A stretch of 64,000 nt of DNA. It comes from Streptomyces sp. BK208 (GTDB lineage Bacteria; Actinomycetota; Actinomycetes; Streptomycetales; Streptomycetaceae). Positions 48,387 through 59,690 of the stretch are shown in pieces. The DNA is taken from positions 62,001 through 126,000 of the forward strand of contig NZ_SOAV01000005.1 of NCBI RefSeq assembly GCF_004364245.1, in the 5' to 3' direction. The stretch's first letter is position 1; each line of letters starts with the position of its first letter. A program made the position numbers and the translations under genes. Under the pieces are notes generated by a model. It was not told the DNA's origin. It searched no databases and saw only the letters and a list, made by a program, of their open reading frames with translations.

Positions 48387-48907
48387 CGGGTTACCGCCTC
48401 ACGGAGCTTGTCGAGGCGCGCGGCGGTCAGTTCCAGCCAGCGCAGGTCGGCCTCGAGGTGGAAGAGGGCGTGGTCGCAGATGAGCTGGTCCGCGAGGTCG
48501 CCCTTGCGCTTGCGGTCGGTGAGGATGCGCATGCTGCGCAGGTGCTCCGAACGCTGGGTGTCGAGGATGTCGGCGGCGTCGCGGTGGGTGAGCAGCGCGA
48601 GGACGACCTTGGTGTACAGCGTCGACTGGAGGTACGGCTCGGGCTTCTCCGGCGTGGCGAGCCACTGCTGTACGTCGGTGATCCCCTCGTCGGTGATCGC
48701 GTACCGCTTGCGCTCGGGACCGCCGCCCGTCTCGATGCCGTCGACCACCACGAGGCCGTTCTTCAGCAGGCGGGACATCGTCGAGTAGACCTGGCCGTAG
48801 TGCAGCGGCCGGTCGTGACCGAACTTCTCGTCGAAGGCGCGCTTGAGGTCGTAACCGTGGCGCGGACCGGACTCCAGGAGCCCCAGGAGGGTGTGACCGA
48901 TGGACAT
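48383..48907 (-). CDS. PadR-family transcriptional regulator
   Basis: A 174-residue PadR regulator: winged-helix domain (about 1-85; LLGLLESGPRHGYDLKRAFDEKFG, then YGQVYSTMSRLLKNGLV) and a C-terminal helical dimer domain. PadR proteins repress efflux or detoxification genes until a drug-like ligand binds, which fits its place as first gene of an ABC exporter operon. I start at the ATG 48907 (SIGHTLLGLL), the family N-terminus, not six codons upstream. The palindromic region at 48925-48953, 18 nt away, is its likely own operator. Confidence 0.88.
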   Translation of the reverse strand: MSIGHTLLGLLESGPRHGYDLKRAFDEKFGHDRPLHYGQVYSTMSRLLKNGLVVVDGIETGGGPERKRYAITDEGITDVQQWLATPEKPEPYLQSTLYTKVVLALLTHRDAADILDTQRSEHLRSMRILTDRKRKGDLADQLICDHALFHLEADLRWLELTAARLDKLREAVTR

Positions 48908-48924
48908 GACGAGCACTCTACACA

Positions 48925-48953
48925 CGGTGTATACGCGCTATGTATACGCACCG
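48925..48953. promoter_or_regulatory. Probable PadR operator
   Basis: Imperfect dyad ACGGTGTATAC ... GTATACGCACCGT, containing two GTATAC cores 13 bp apart (48929-48934 and 48942-48947). It lies immediately before the padR start, where binding would block transcription of the exporter operon. PadR proteins typically bind AT-rich dyads of this sort. Confidence 0.6.
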
Positions 48954-49066
48954 TGCAGAGGTCGTGGCGGCCGGTGCAAGAAGGGGGCGGCGCCGCAGGT
49001 CGGGGCCGATTGTCACGGTTCCGCTACGGCGGGGGCGGCGCCTCACGGACCGCCCCCGCCCCGCCG

Positions 49067-49360
49067 TCAGGACGGTGGCGCGGCCCCCGGTCCGCCGCTC
49101 CTCGGCGGGCGGCCCCGGCGCGGCAGCGGCCCGGTGTCGCCGGGCAGCCGGCCCGCCTCGGCCAGGGCCCGGCGGAGCAGGAACTCGATCTGGGCGTTGG
49201 CCGAGCGCAGCTCGTCGCCCGCCCAGCGGGCCAGCGCCTCGTACACGTGCGGGTCCAGCCGCAGCAGCACCTGCTTGCGCTGCTGCGGCCGGCGCTTGGG
49301 GGCCGGGCCCTCGGGCGCGGAGTCCCCGGACGGCGCGGAACCCTCGGACGGGGGTGTCAC
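49067..49360 (-). CDS. Small ribbon-helix-helix-like protein downstream of SPFH gene
   Basis: A 97-residue protein: a Pro/Glu/Ser-rich N-terminus, then QQRKQVLLRLDPHVYEALARWAGDELRSANAQIEFLLRRAL, a clear strand-helix-helix of the Arc/CopG kind, and a Pro/Gly/Arg-rich tail. In related genomes this frame is annotated as hypothetical. The GTG overlaps the SPFH stop as GTGA, so it is translated with it. It could be a small DNA-binding regulator or a partner of the SPFH protein; no operator is assigned. Confidence 0.72.
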   Translation of the reverse strand: MTPPSEGSAPSGDSAPEGPAPKRRPQQRKQVLLRLDPHVYEALARWAGDELRSANAQIEFLLRRALAEAGRLPGDTGPLPRRGRPPRSGGPGAAPPS

Positions 49361-50295
49361 TGGTAGAGCGTCCCCGTGTTCAGGACCGGCTGGGCGGCGC
49401 GGTCCCCGCAGAGCACGACCATCAGGTTGGACACCATGGCCGCCTTGCGTTCGTCGTCCATCTCCACGATGCCCTGCTCGCTGATCCGGGCGAGCGCCGC
49501 CTCGACCATGCCGACCGCGCCGTCCACGATCTGCCGCCGCGCCGCGACCACCGCGCCGGCCTGCTGCCGCTGGAGCATCGCCGAGGCGATCTCCGGCGCG
49601 TAGGCGAGGTGGGTGAAGCGGGACTCGATGATCTGCACGCCGGCCGCCTCCACGCGCGCGTGCAGCTCGACGGCGAGCTTCTCGGTGATCTCCTCGGCGT
49701 TGCCGCGCAGCGAGAGGCCGTCCTCGTCGTGGGCGTCGTAGGGGTACTCGATGGCGATGTGCCGCACGGCGGCCTCGGTCTGGGTGGAGACGAACTCGAT
49801 GTAGTCGTCCACCTCGAAGGTGGCCTGCGCGGTGTCCTCCACCCGCCACACCACGACCGCCGCCAGCTCGATCGGGTTGCCGTAGGCGTCGTTGACCTTC
49901 AGGACGGCCGTCTCGTGGTTGCGCACCCGCGTCGAGATCTTGGTGCGGGAGGTGAAGGGGTTGACCCAGCGCAGGCCGTCCTGGCGGATCGTCCCCCGGT
50001 ACCGCCCGAAGAGCTGCACCACGCGGGCCTCGCCCGGCGCGACCATGTTCAGCCCGCACATCGCGAGGAAGGCGGCCAGGGCGATCAGGATGCCTCCGAT
50101 GATCAGCCCGGCCTTGCCGCCGGCCGAGTCGACCGCCGTGGCGGTGACGACCAGGCCCGCGCCGACGAGCAGTCCGACCAGACCGAGCAGCAGCGCGAAA
50201 CCGCCGCCGATGCTGTGCGCCTGCTGCTCCCTTACCCGGGGCGCCGGCATCTCGGGCACATCCGCGGTGACCTGCGGGGCATCGTGTGTGGACAT
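49357..50295 (-). CDS. SPFH/band 7 (stomatin-like) membrane protein
   Basis: A 312-residue protein with two N-terminal membrane helices ([17 protein letters not shown] and [18 protein letters not shown]), then the SPFH domain (about 85-270): [46 protein letters not shown], and a coiled region with the A-E-A-L-A repeat type. SPFH proteins organise membrane microdomains and chaperone membrane proteases. ATG at 50295. The start-proximal region contains a 14-bp palindrome (50369-50382) that may be an operator. Confidence 0.88.
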   Translation of the reverse strand: MSTHDAPQVTADVPEMPAPRVREQQAHSIGGGFALLLGLVGLLVGAGLVVTATAVDSAGGKAGLIIGGILIALAAFLAMCGLNMVAPGEARVVQLFGRYRGTIRQDGLRWVNPFTSRTKISTRVRNHETAVLKVNDAYGNPIELAAVVVWRVEDTAQATFEVDDYIEFVSTQTEAAVRHIAIEYPYDAHDEDGLSLRGNAEEITEKLAVELHARVEAAGVQIIESRFTHLAYAPEIASAMLQRQQAGAVVAARRQIVDGAVGMVEAALARISEQGIVEMDDERKAAMVSNLMVVLCGDRAAQPVLNTGTLYQ

Positions 50296-50368
50296 GGGTG
50301 TCCCCCGTTCTCGCCGGGCGGGCCGGGGCGCGCCGCGGCATCCGTCTTCGTCTATCGCTTGTCTAGCT

Positions 50369-50382
50369 AAGTGATATCACTT
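50369..50382. promoter_or_regulatory. Perfect 14-bp palindrome upstream of the SPFH gene
   Basis: AAGTGATATCACTT, fully symmetric, 74 bp upstream of the SPFH start in an AT-rich patch within an otherwise GC-rich region. It has the look of a GntR- or TetR-type operator. Its cognate regulator is not evident in the window. Confidence 0.5.
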
Positions 50383-50586
50383 TACCGCCGAATCACAACC
50401 CTGAACCCCTCTCGTACGTCGGTTCCTGTGGAGCGGGTGCTGATTCTCACGTCCGTACAAGGCCGGATCAGTTGCCGTTTGTCATATCTCCCGGTGTTAG
50501 CTTTCTGAGCTGACCTGAGCGACGAACCTGTGTGACGCGTGAGCGAGACGTGCCCACAGATGACCGAAGCGGAGCGGATCGGACCC

Positions 50587-52914
50587 ATGGGACGAGCGGA
50601 AGAGAGAAGAGCGCGACAGCGCGGTGGACGCCGCGCGGCGCCGAAACGCCGCCGTTCGTCGACCGCGGGCGGTGCCGCGGGCGGCAAGAGCCGCATACGC
50701 CGGCTGTTCACTTGGAAGAAGATCCTCGGCACCTTCTTCGGCCTCTGCCTGCTCGGCATGGGCGCCTTCATCGTGCTGTACATGATGATCGACATCCCCG
50801 AGGGCAACCCCGAGGCGGAGCTGCAGAGCAACGTCTACAAGTACAGCGACGGCAGCGTCATGGCCCGCACCGGCGACCGCAACCGCGAGATCGTCGACCT
50901 CGCCAAGATCCCCAAGGACGTCCAGCGCACCTTCGTCGCCGCCGAGAACAAGACGTTCTACAACGACGCCGGCGTCGACCTGAAGGGCACCGCGCGCGGT
51001 GTGCTCAACACCCTCTCCGGCAAGGGCGCCCAGGGCGGTTCGACGATCACCCAGCAGTACGTCAAGAACTACTACCTGACCCAGGAACAGACGGTCTCGC
51101 GCAAGCTGAAGGAACTGGTCATCTCCCTGAAGCTGGACCGGGAGAAGTCCAAGGACTACATCCTGGCCGGCTACATCAACACCAGCTACTACGGTCGCGG
51201 CGCCTACGGCATCCAGGCCGCCGCCCAGGCCTACTACCGCGTCGACGCCGAGGACCTCACCGTCGAACAGGGCGCCTACCTCGCGGCCCTGCTCCAGGCG
51301 CCGAACCAGTACGACTGGGCGATCGCCAGCGAGACCGGCAAGAAGCTCGTCCAGCAGCGCTGGAACTACGTCCTGGACAACATGGTCGAGCAGAAGTGGC
51401 TGGGCGCGGGCGACCGGCAGGGCATGAAGTTCCCCGAGCCCAAGGAGCCCAAGGCCGCCGCCGGCAAGGAGGGCCAGGTCGGCTACCTGGTCGACGCGGC
51501 CGACCACGCGCTCAAGAAGCAGCTCGTCGCCCAGGGCGCCGCCGAGGACATGGAGCAGGCCAAGGCCCTGGTGGACCTCGGCGGCTACACCGTCACCCTC
51601 AACATCGACAAGAAGAAGCAGGCCGCGCTGGAGAAGGCCGTCAAGGAGAAGCTCACCGACAAGCTGGACCCAGGCAAGCGGAAGGTCGACGCGGACGTCC
51701 AGGCCGGAGCCGTCTCGGTCGACCCGAAGACGGGCTCCGTCGTGGCGATGTACGGCGGCGTGAACTACCTGAAGCACTACACCAACAACGCCACCCGCGA
51801 CGACTACCAGCCCGCCTCCACCTTCAAGCCGGTGATCCTCGCCGCCGCCGTCGACCACGACGCCGAGACCCAGGACGGCGTGCCGATCACGGCCAACACC
51901 CTCTACGACGGCGACAGCGAACGCCCTGTGATGGACGGCGACCAGAAGGTCGGCTTCGCCCCGCCCAACGAGGACGACCGGGACTACGGCGAGATCGACG
52001 TCCAGGAGGCGATGAACAAGTCCGTCAACTCCGTCTTCGCGCAGATGGGCACCGACGTCGGCATGTCCGAGGTCATGAAGGTCGCCGCCGACCTCGGCAT
52101 GGACACCGAGGGCGAGCAGGCCGTGCCCGCGCAGACCCTGGGCAGCATGGGCGCCAGCCCCCTGGAGATGGCCGGCGTCTACGCCACCTTCGACAACCAC
52201 GGCAAGAAGGTCACCCCGGCGATCGTGAAGGCGGTCGAGCACAAGGACCGCACGATCGAGATGCCCGACCCCGTGGGCGAGAACGTCATCAGCCGGGAGG
52301 CCGCGGACACCGTGACCTCCGTGCTCACCGGCGTGGTCGACGACGGTACGGCCAAGACGTCCGTGCGGGAGAACCCGCTGCGCGACGGCCAGCAGGTGGC
52401 CGGCAAGACCGGTACGTCCGACAACAACAAGTCGGCCTGGTTCACCGGCTTCACCCCCGGCCTGGTCACCTCGGTCGGCCTGTTCGGCGAGGACGACACG
52501 CCCCCGCACAAGCAGGTCCCCATGTACAGGGCGGCCGGCGTGGACTACCGCGTCAACGGCGGCGGCCCCCCGGCGGAGATCTGGTCCGCGTACACCTTCG
52601 GCGTCATGGACGAGGTCACCAAGTTCGACCTGAAGACCAAGCAGGGCGCCGCGGTCAAGCCCAGCAAGTCGCCGACGGTCTCCGAGTCGCCGAGCAAGTC
52701 GCCCTCGCAGGAGGAGACGAGCGAGGAACCGCCGCCGTCCGACGACCCGACGACCAAGGCGCCGCCGTCCAGCGACCCGACGACCGAGGAGCCGCCCGAG
52801 TCGCCGTCGCAGTCACCGTCGAACAGCGCGTCCAGCGGCGAGACACCGCCCGACGGCGGCGGCTCCACCGAGTCAGGGGAACCCGACTTCCCCGGCGCGG
52901 ACCTGGCGCCGTAG
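50587..52914 (+). CDS. Class A penicillin-binding protein (transglycosylase/transpeptidase)
   Basis: A 775-residue bifunctional PBP. A basic cytoplasmic tail is followed by one membrane anchor (LGTFFGLCLLGMGAFIVLYMMI), the GT51 glycosyltransferase (AAENKTFYNDAGVD and GGSTITQQYVKNYYL; YINTSYYGRGAYG), and the penicillin-binding domain with SxxK in PASTFKPVI, SVN in MNKSVNSVFA and KTGTS in VAGKTGTSDNNKSAWFTG. A long Ser/Pro/Glu-rich tail ends the protein. The ATG at 50587 gives the family start (GRAEERRARQR); the GTG at 50539 would add 16 unlike residues. It builds peptidoglycan at the membrane. Monocistronic, ending at a 20-bp hairpin. Confidence 0.93.
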   Translation: MGRAEERRARQRGGRRAAPKRRRSSTAGGAAGGKSRIRRLFTWKKILGTFFGLCLLGMGAFIVLYMMIDIPEGNPEAELQSNVYKYSDGSVMARTGDRNREIVDLAKIPKDVQRTFVAAENKTFYNDAGVDLKGTARGVLNTLSGKGAQGGSTITQQYVKNYYLTQEQTVSRKLKELVISLKLDREKSKDYILAGYINTSYYGRGAYGIQAAAQAYYRVDAEDLTVEQGAYLAALLQAPNQYDWAIASETGKKLVQQRWNYVLDNMVEQKWLGAGDRQGMKFPEPKEPKAAAGKEGQVGYLVDAADHALKKQLVAQGAAEDMEQAKALVDLGGYTVTLNIDKKKQAALEKAVKEKLTDKLDPGKRKVDADVQAGAVSVDPKTGSVVAMYGGVNYLKHYTNNATRDDYQPASTFKPVILAAAVDHDAETQDGVPITANTLYDGDSERPVMDGDQKVGFAPPNEDDRDYGEIDVQEAMNKSVNSVFAQMGTDVGMSEVMKVAADLGMDTEGEQAVPAQTLGSMGASPLEMAGVYATFDNHGKKVTPAIVKAVEHKDRTIEMPDPVGENVISREAADTVTSVLTGVVDDGTAKTSVRENPLRDGQQVAGKTGTSDNNKSAWFTGFTPGLVTSVGLFGEDDTPPHKQVPMYRAAGVDYRVNGGGPPAEIWSAYTFGVMDEVTKFDLKTKQGAAVKPSKSPTVSESPSKSPSQEETSEEPPPSDDPTTKAPPSSDPTTEEPPESPSQSPSNSASSGETPPDGGGSTESGEPDFPGADLAP

Positions 52915-52933
52915 TCCGCCGACGGCCACTGCA

Positions 52934-52977
52934 CGCGCGAAGGGGCGCCCGGTGCTCACCGGGCGCCCCTTCGCGCG
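52934..52977. terminator. Strong bidirectional hairpin (PBP / SpoIIE phosphatase)
   Basis: A perfect 20-bp stem with a 4-nt loop (arms 52934-52953 and 52958-52977), between convergent genes; no T tract. Confidence 0.88.
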
Positions 52978-52997
52978 TCGCCGCTCCTCCGCGCGCC

Positions 52998-55178
52998 TCA
53001 GCCGCGGTTCAGCTCGAACCACACCACCTTGCCGGTGCTCAGCCGGGTCGCGCCCCAGCGCCGGGCCAGCCGGTTCACCAGGTACAGTCCGCGCCCGCCC
53101 TCGTCGGTCGCCCGCGCCTGCCGCAGCCGGGGCAGCTGCGGCACGTCGTCGCCGACCTCGCAGCGCAGCACGTCCGTACGCAGCAGCCGGAGCGTGACCG
53201 GCTTCGACGCGTACCGCACCGCGTTGGTCACGACCTCGCTGACGAGCAGCTCCACGGAGTCCGTGAGGTCCTCCATGCCCCAGCGGGCGAGCGCCCGCCG
53301 GGCCAGACGCCGTGCCTTGCCGGGAGCCGCGTCCTCGGGATCGAGGAACCAGTACGCCACGTCGCTGGGCGCGATGCCGTCGAAGCGGGCGGCGAGCAGC
53401 GCGATGTCGTCGTCCCGGTCGCCCGGGCCGAGCATGTCCAGCACCTCGTCGCACAGGGCTTCCAGGGGCGGCGGATGGTCGGGGCCGGTCAGCCGCGCGG
53501 TCGCCGCCAGCCGCTCCCGCAGCTGCTCTATGCCCGTCCACACGTCCCGCAGCCGGGACTCGACCAGCCCGTCCGTGTACAGGAGCAGGGTCGCGCCGGC
53601 CGGGGCGTCCAGTTCCACGGCCTCGAAGTCCACGCCGCCCACGCCGATCGGGGCGCCGGCCGGCACCCGCAGCACCTCGGCGTGGCCGCCCAGGTGCAGC
53701 AGGACGGGCGGCGGATGCCCGGCGTTGGCGACGGTGATGCGGTGCGAGACCGGGTCGTACACCGCGTACAGGCAGGTCGCCATGCGGTCGGTGCCCAGGC
53801 GCTGGGCCTGCTCGTCCAGGTGGTGCAGCACCTCCTGCGGGGGCAGGTCGAGCCCGGCCAGGGTCTGCGCGGTGGTCCGCAGCTGGCCCATGATGGCCGC
53901 CGACGTCATGGAGTGGCCCATCACGTCCCCGACGACCAGCGCGACCCGGCTGCCGGGCAGCGGGATGGCGTCGTACCAGTCGCCGCCGACCCGCGCCGTC
54001 TCGGCGGCCGGGAGGTAGCGGGAGGCCAGCCGCACGCCGGTGCAGCGCGGCAGGTTCTCCGGGAGCATCGTGCGCTGCAACTCGTCGGCGATGTACGCCT
54101 CACGCCCGTACAGCACCGCCTTGTCGATGCCGAGCGCGCTGTGCGTGGCGAGCTGCGCGGCCACCAGCAGGTCGTCGGCCTCGAAGGCGACGCGCTCCGG
54201 GCCGCGCAGGAACAGCGCGGCGCCGATCACCCGGCGCCGGCCGCGCAGCGGCGCGAGGATCGCCCTGCGGCCGTCGGGCAGTGCGAAGTCGCGTTCCTCG
54301 CCCAGCAGTTCCGGCAGCGCGGCGCGGGCGGCTGGCGCGTCCGTGAACACCGGGCGCACCCCGCGCAGCACCTCGGCCAGCGCACTGCCCGGCCGCACCT
54401 CGCACAGCTCGGCGCCGACCGTCTCCAGCTCGGACGGCTCGGGCGGGGCGGCGGGCGTGAAGGCCCCCTCGGTGTCCCGCTCGGCCGGTATCCGGTCGGT
54501 GCGCCGCAACCGCAGCACCAGCGGACCGGTGGGCCGCTCGTCGCCGACCGGCAGCGGCTCGCGCAGATAGACGAGGATGGCGTCCGCGAAGGTCGGCACG
54601 GTGGCCCGGCACAGCCCCATCACGATCTCGTCGAGGTCCATGCCGCGGGCGATCCGCCGGGTCGCGGCCCCGACGAAGCGCAGCCGGTCGCCGTCCCGCC
54701 GCATGGGCGTGGGCTGTCCGGGCGCGGTGGGCTGCCCGGTACGCCGGTCCTGCTCCGGCGGCGCCCCGCGCCGGACCGCGGCGCCGGCCGGTGCCCCGGA
54801 GCCGGACCGCAGCAGTCCGGCCCGCCCGCCGCCGACGCCCGGGGGCGCGCCGTCCGAGGGGGAGTCCCCGGGGGCCGCACCGCTCGACGGCGCGCTGCCC
54901 TGCCGCCCGCCGTCCGGCTGGACCGGGACTCCCTCGGCCACGGGCCGCGGACGGTGCGCGTCGGACTCGGCGGCGTGCTCGGCGCCGGGCTGGGCGTGCT
55001 CGAAGGTTCCCGGGGAGTCCGGGCCCGCGCCGGGCGGCGGGTCCCCGGCGGGCCCCTGGGCCGGTAACGCGGACCCGGAGGCGCCCGGCGCCCCTGGGGC
55101 ACGCAGGAGCGCCCCGCGGGGATCCGTGGGGTCCGCGCCCGTCGTGGGGCGGTCGAAGGAGGTCGGGTGCTCCGTCAC
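52998..55178 (-). CDS. PP2C/SpoIIE-type phosphatase with GAF and HATPase domains
   Basis: A 726-residue cytoplasmic regulator. A long disordered Pro/Gly-rich head (about 1-155) precedes a GAF domain (about 165-345, RFVGAATRRIARGMDLDEIV to GIDKAVLYGREAYI), a SpoIIE phosphatase domain (about 370-585; VGGDWYDAIPLPGSRVALVVGDVMGHS, ANAGHPPPVL, LLLYTDGLVESR, DDDIALLAARF keep the metal aspartates) and a C-terminal anti-sigma-kinase-like HATPase (about 600-725; SVELLVSEVVTNAVRYAS, DEGGRGLYLVNRL). Such proteins sit in sigma-factor partner-switching pathways, dephosphorylating an anti-sigma antagonist. No partner genes are adjacent. Also seen in the corresponding S. coelicolor region. Confidence 0.92.
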   Translation of the reverse strand: MTEHPTSFDRPTTGADPTDPRGALLRAPGAPGASGSALPAQGPAGDPPPGAGPDSPGTFEHAQPGAEHAAESDAHRPRPVAEGVPVQPDGGRQGSAPSSGAAPGDSPSDGAPPGVGGGRAGLLRSGSGAPAGAAVRRGAPPEQDRRTGQPTAPGQPTPMRRDGDRLRFVGAATRRIARGMDLDEIVMGLCRATVPTFADAILVYLREPLPVGDERPTGPLVLRLRRTDRIPAERDTEGAFTPAAPPEPSELETVGAELCEVRPGSALAEVLRGVRPVFTDAPAARAALPELLGEERDFALPDGRRAILAPLRGRRRVIGAALFLRGPERVAFEADDLLVAAQLATHSALGIDKAVLYGREAYIADELQRTMLPENLPRCTGVRLASRYLPAAETARVGGDWYDAIPLPGSRVALVVGDVMGHSMTSAAIMGQLRTTAQTLAGLDLPPQEVLHHLDEQAQRLGTDRMATCLYAVYDPVSHRITVANAGHPPPVLLHLGGHAEVLRVPAGAPIGVGGVDFEAVELDAPAGATLLLYTDGLVESRLRDVWTGIEQLRERLAATARLTGPDHPPPLEALCDEVLDMLGPGDRDDDIALLAARFDGIAPSDVAYWFLDPEDAAPGKARRLARRALARWGMEDLTDSVELLVSEVVTNAVRYASKPVTLRLLRTDVLRCEVGDDVPQLPRLRQARATDEGGRGLYLVNRLARRWGATRLSTGKVVWFELNRG

Positions 55179-55475
55179 GCGTGTCGAATCCGTCCGTCCG
55201 GGACTGCGCGCGTCGCGTGCAGTTCGTCCCGCAGAAATCCCGATACCCGCAATCCGTGCCCACGGAACGGGATTCCCGCGTGGTCAGAGGCAGTTCCTGT
55301 GTCACCGGCGGACCGTCTGCGGCCCGTCTCCGTGTTGCCCTCGTACCCCTCGCTCACGTCCTGCCGCCCCTCGGTGACGATCGGTCAAGCACAGTGCACA
55401 CTCCGCAGGTTGCCGCTGCCGCGCTCGTTGCGGAGGACGATCCTACGTTTCCTGCCGGGGGGCACATCAAGGGTC
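55179..55475. other. Intergenic region upstream of the SpoIIE-type phosphatase
   Basis: About 300 bp with no supported gene. It must hold the phosphatase promoter; the right end includes the DUF402 gene tail. I see no clear operator. Confidence 0.4.
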
Positions 55476-56186
55476 TCACGAGGACACGTGCGCGGGCGTG
55501 CGATCCCAGTCGGCCGGCAGGGGCGGTACCGGCCACGCCGGATCGGGCCGCCAGTCCTCCCAGCCGTCGGCGAACGGCGAACCCCAGGCACGGATCTCCG
55601 CGACCGCGGCACGGCCCGCCCGGCGCACCCGCTCGGCCTGCGCCGGGTCCATCAGCCGGTCCCGCTGCGCCTGCGCGAACTCGTCCTCGTCCCGCCAGTG
55701 CCAGGTACGGTCCGGGTGCACGGAGATGTCCAGGAAGTGGTCCTCGGAGTCGACCCCGCCCTCCCACCGGGTCAGCGGCTGCTCCAGATTCACGTACCAG
55801 TTCTTGAACCGCCAGCCCGGGTCCCAGAACAGCCACACCGACCAGGCCTCACCGGGCCGCGCCAGCTTCAGCACGCCCGTGCCGAACCACCGGTCGCGCT
55901 GCACCGTGCGCGGCTTGGTGTAGCGCGAGGCCAGCGGCTCCAGGTGCACGGGAGTGCCGTCGGCGAGGACCGGCTTCACGCACTCGGTGCCGGGCGCCAG
56001 CCACACGGCGAGCAGCTCGGCGTCGTCCCGCACCACGGTGACCGGACGGGCGATGTGCACGTGCGGACCGCCGTTCTCCCGGTACCGCCACAGGATCCGG
56101 CTGCCGGGCGCCCAGAAGTCCACCGGGCCCGCCGGACCGTCCGCTCCCCGTCCCGCCGTCGCGCTCACCGCTTCACCGTCTGTCAT
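55476..56186 (-). CDS. DUF402 family protein (nucleotide phosphatase-like)
   Basis: A 236-residue protein with the DUF402 barrel: ILWRYRENGGPHVHIARPVTVVRDDAELLAVWLAP, FGTGVLKLARPGEAWSVWLFWDP, and the signature WRFKNWYVNLEQPLTRWEGGVDSEDHFLDISVHPDRTW, with conserved acidic and Tyr/Asn residues, then an EDEFAQAQRDRLM helix. Characterised members of this family hydrolyse nucleoside di/triphosphates. A role here is by homology. Start at ATG 56186, 88 bp upstream of the fumC end on the same strand. Confidence 0.82.
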   Translation of the reverse strand: MTDGEAVSATAGRGADGPAGPVDFWAPGSRILWRYRENGGPHVHIARPVTVVRDDAELLAVWLAPGTECVKPVLADGTPVHLEPLASRYTKPRTVQRDRWFGTGVLKLARPGEAWSVWLFWDPGWRFKNWYVNLEQPLTRWEGGVDSEDHFLDISVHPDRTWHWRDEDEFAQAQRDRLMDPAQAERVRRAGRAAVAEIRAWGSPFADGWEDWRPDPAWPVPPLPADWDRTPAHVSS

Positions 56187-56274
56187 GCGGAGATATTAGG
56201 TGCCATGGCCAAGCGGCGCGCCGCCGATCGCCGCAGCGCCCGCCGGCGCCCGCCCCGGGCCCGGCCGGCGGCCC

Positions 56275-57681
56275 TCACGGACGGGTCATCCGCAGCACGT
56301 CCAGCGCCTCGTCGAGCTGCTCGTGCGTGAGGTCGCCGCGGTCGACGTACCCGCCCTCCAGGACGACCTGACGGATCGTCTTCCGCTCCGCCAGCGCCTT
56401 CTTGGCGACCCTGGCGGCCTCCTCGTACCCGATGTACTTGTTGAGCGGCGTGACGACGGAGGGGGACGACTCGGCGTACTCGCGGGCCCGCTCGCGGTGC
56501 GCGACGACGCCGTCCACCGTCCGGTCGGCCAGCAGCCGGGAGACGTTGGCCAGCAGCCGCACCGACTCCAGTACGTTCTTGGCGATGACCGGCAGCATCA
56601 CGTTCAGCTCGAAGTTGCCGGCCGCTCCGGCGGCGGCGACCGTCGCGTCGTTGCCGGTGACCTGGGCGGCGACCATGAGGACCGCCTCGGGGATCACCGG
56701 GTTGACCTTGCCGGGCATGATGGACGACCCGGGCTGCAGGTCGGGGAGCGCGATCTCCGCGAGTCCGGTGCGCGGCCCGGACGCCATCCACCGCAGGTCG
56801 TTGGCGATCTTCGTCAGGCCGACGCCGATGGTCCTCAGCTGTCCGCTCGTCTCGACGATGCCGTCCCGGGCGCCCTGCGCCTCGAAGTGGTCGCGCGCCT
56901 CGGTCAGCGGCAGCCCGGTCGCCCGGGCCACCTCCTCGATGACGGCGGCGGAGAAACCGGGCGGGGTGTTGATGCCGGTGCCGACGGCGGTGCCGCCCAG
57001 CGGCAGCTCGGCGAGGCGGGGGAGCGACGCCTCCAGCCGCTCGATGCCGTACCGCACCTGTGCGGCGTACCCGCCGAACTCCTGGCCCAGCGTGACCGGC
57101 GTGGCGTCCATCAGGTGCGTACGCCCCGACTTCACCACGTCGGCGAACTCCGCCGCCTTGCGCTCCAGGGCGCCGGCGAGGTGGTCGAGGGCCGGGACCA
57201 GGTCCCGGGTGACGGCGGCGGTCGCGGCGATGTGGATCGAGGACGGGAAGACGTCGTTGGACGACTGGGAGGCGTTGACGTGGTCGTTGGGGTGCACGTC
57301 ACGGCCGAGCCGCTCACCGGCCAGGGTGGCGATGACCTCGTTGGCGTTCATGTTGGACGAGGTCCCCGACCCCGTCTGGAACACGTCGACGGGGAAGTGC
57401 TCGTCCCACTTCCCCTCGGCGACCTCGCCGGCCGCCTCCCGGATCGCGGCGGCGACGTCCTGGTCGAGCACGCCCAGCTCGGCGTTGACCTTGGCGGCCG
57501 CGCCCTTGATCCGCGCGAGCGCCTCGATGTGCGCGCGCTCGATCCGCTGCCCGGAGACGGGGAAGTTCTCGACGGCACGCTGCGTCTGCGCCCGCCACTT
57601 GGCGTGGGCGGGGACACGGACCTCGCCCATGGAGTCGTGCTCGACCCGGTAGTCGGTGTCGTCGGTTCCGCTCGTCGTCAT
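56275..57681 (-). CDS. fumC: Fumarate hydratase class II
   Basis: A 468-residue aspartase/fumarase superfamily enzyme converting fumarate to malate in the TCA cycle. Motifs: [47 protein letters not shown], and the signature [11 protein letters not shown]. The N-terminus is slightly extended with an acidic [18 protein letters not shown] segment as usual. ATG at 57681. It does not need an iron-sulfur cluster, unlike the neighbouring class I enzyme, so the cell has an oxygen-stable and an oxygen-sensitive version side by side. Confidence 0.96.
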   Translation of the reverse strand: MTTSGTDDTDYRVEHDSMGEVRVPAHAKWRAQTQRAVENFPVSGQRIERAHIEALARIKGAAAKVNAELGVLDQDVAAAIREAAGEVAEGKWDEHFPVDVFQTGSGTSSNMNANEVIATLAGERLGRDVHPNDHVNASQSSNDVFPSSIHIAATAAVTRDLVPALDHLAGALERKAAEFADVVKSGRTHLMDATPVTLGQEFGGYAAQVRYGIERLEASLPRLAELPLGGTAVGTGINTPPGFSAAVIEEVARATGLPLTEARDHFEAQGARDGIVETSGQLRTIGVGLTKIANDLRWMASGPRTGLAEIALPDLQPGSSIMPGKVNPVIPEAVLMVAAQVTGNDATVAAAGAAGNFELNVMLPVIAKNVLESVRLLANVSRLLADRTVDGVVAHRERAREYAESSPSVVTPLNKYIGYEEAARVAKKALAERKTIRQVVLEGGYVDRGDLTHEQLDEALDVLRMTRP

Positions 57682-57822
57682 CGTCGTACCTCCACGAAGA
57701 TCAGCACAGGGTCGGACCTACCTATTCCCCGACCGTACGGGCCGACCCGCGCCGTACCCCCACACGCGGGCGGCCCCCGCACCGTCGCCGGGTGGGGGCC
57801 GCCTCACGCGTCGCGGGGGGCG

Positions 57823-59499
<1,677 letters not shown>

Positions 59500-59690
59500 T
59501 CCTCACTCGACATCACGCGCGGCTGGATTCCTCAGCAACGACGGCTGGCCTCCATCGGCAGCGCCAACCAGCGTAGAACCTGGCCGGGGCGCGGGGCTTG
59601 TGAGGTAAGGCTCAGTCGGCCGCTGCCCGTCCCCGACGAGGTTGTCCACAGGGCTGGTCGCGATCTATCGCGTTTCGGTACGCTACGGCG

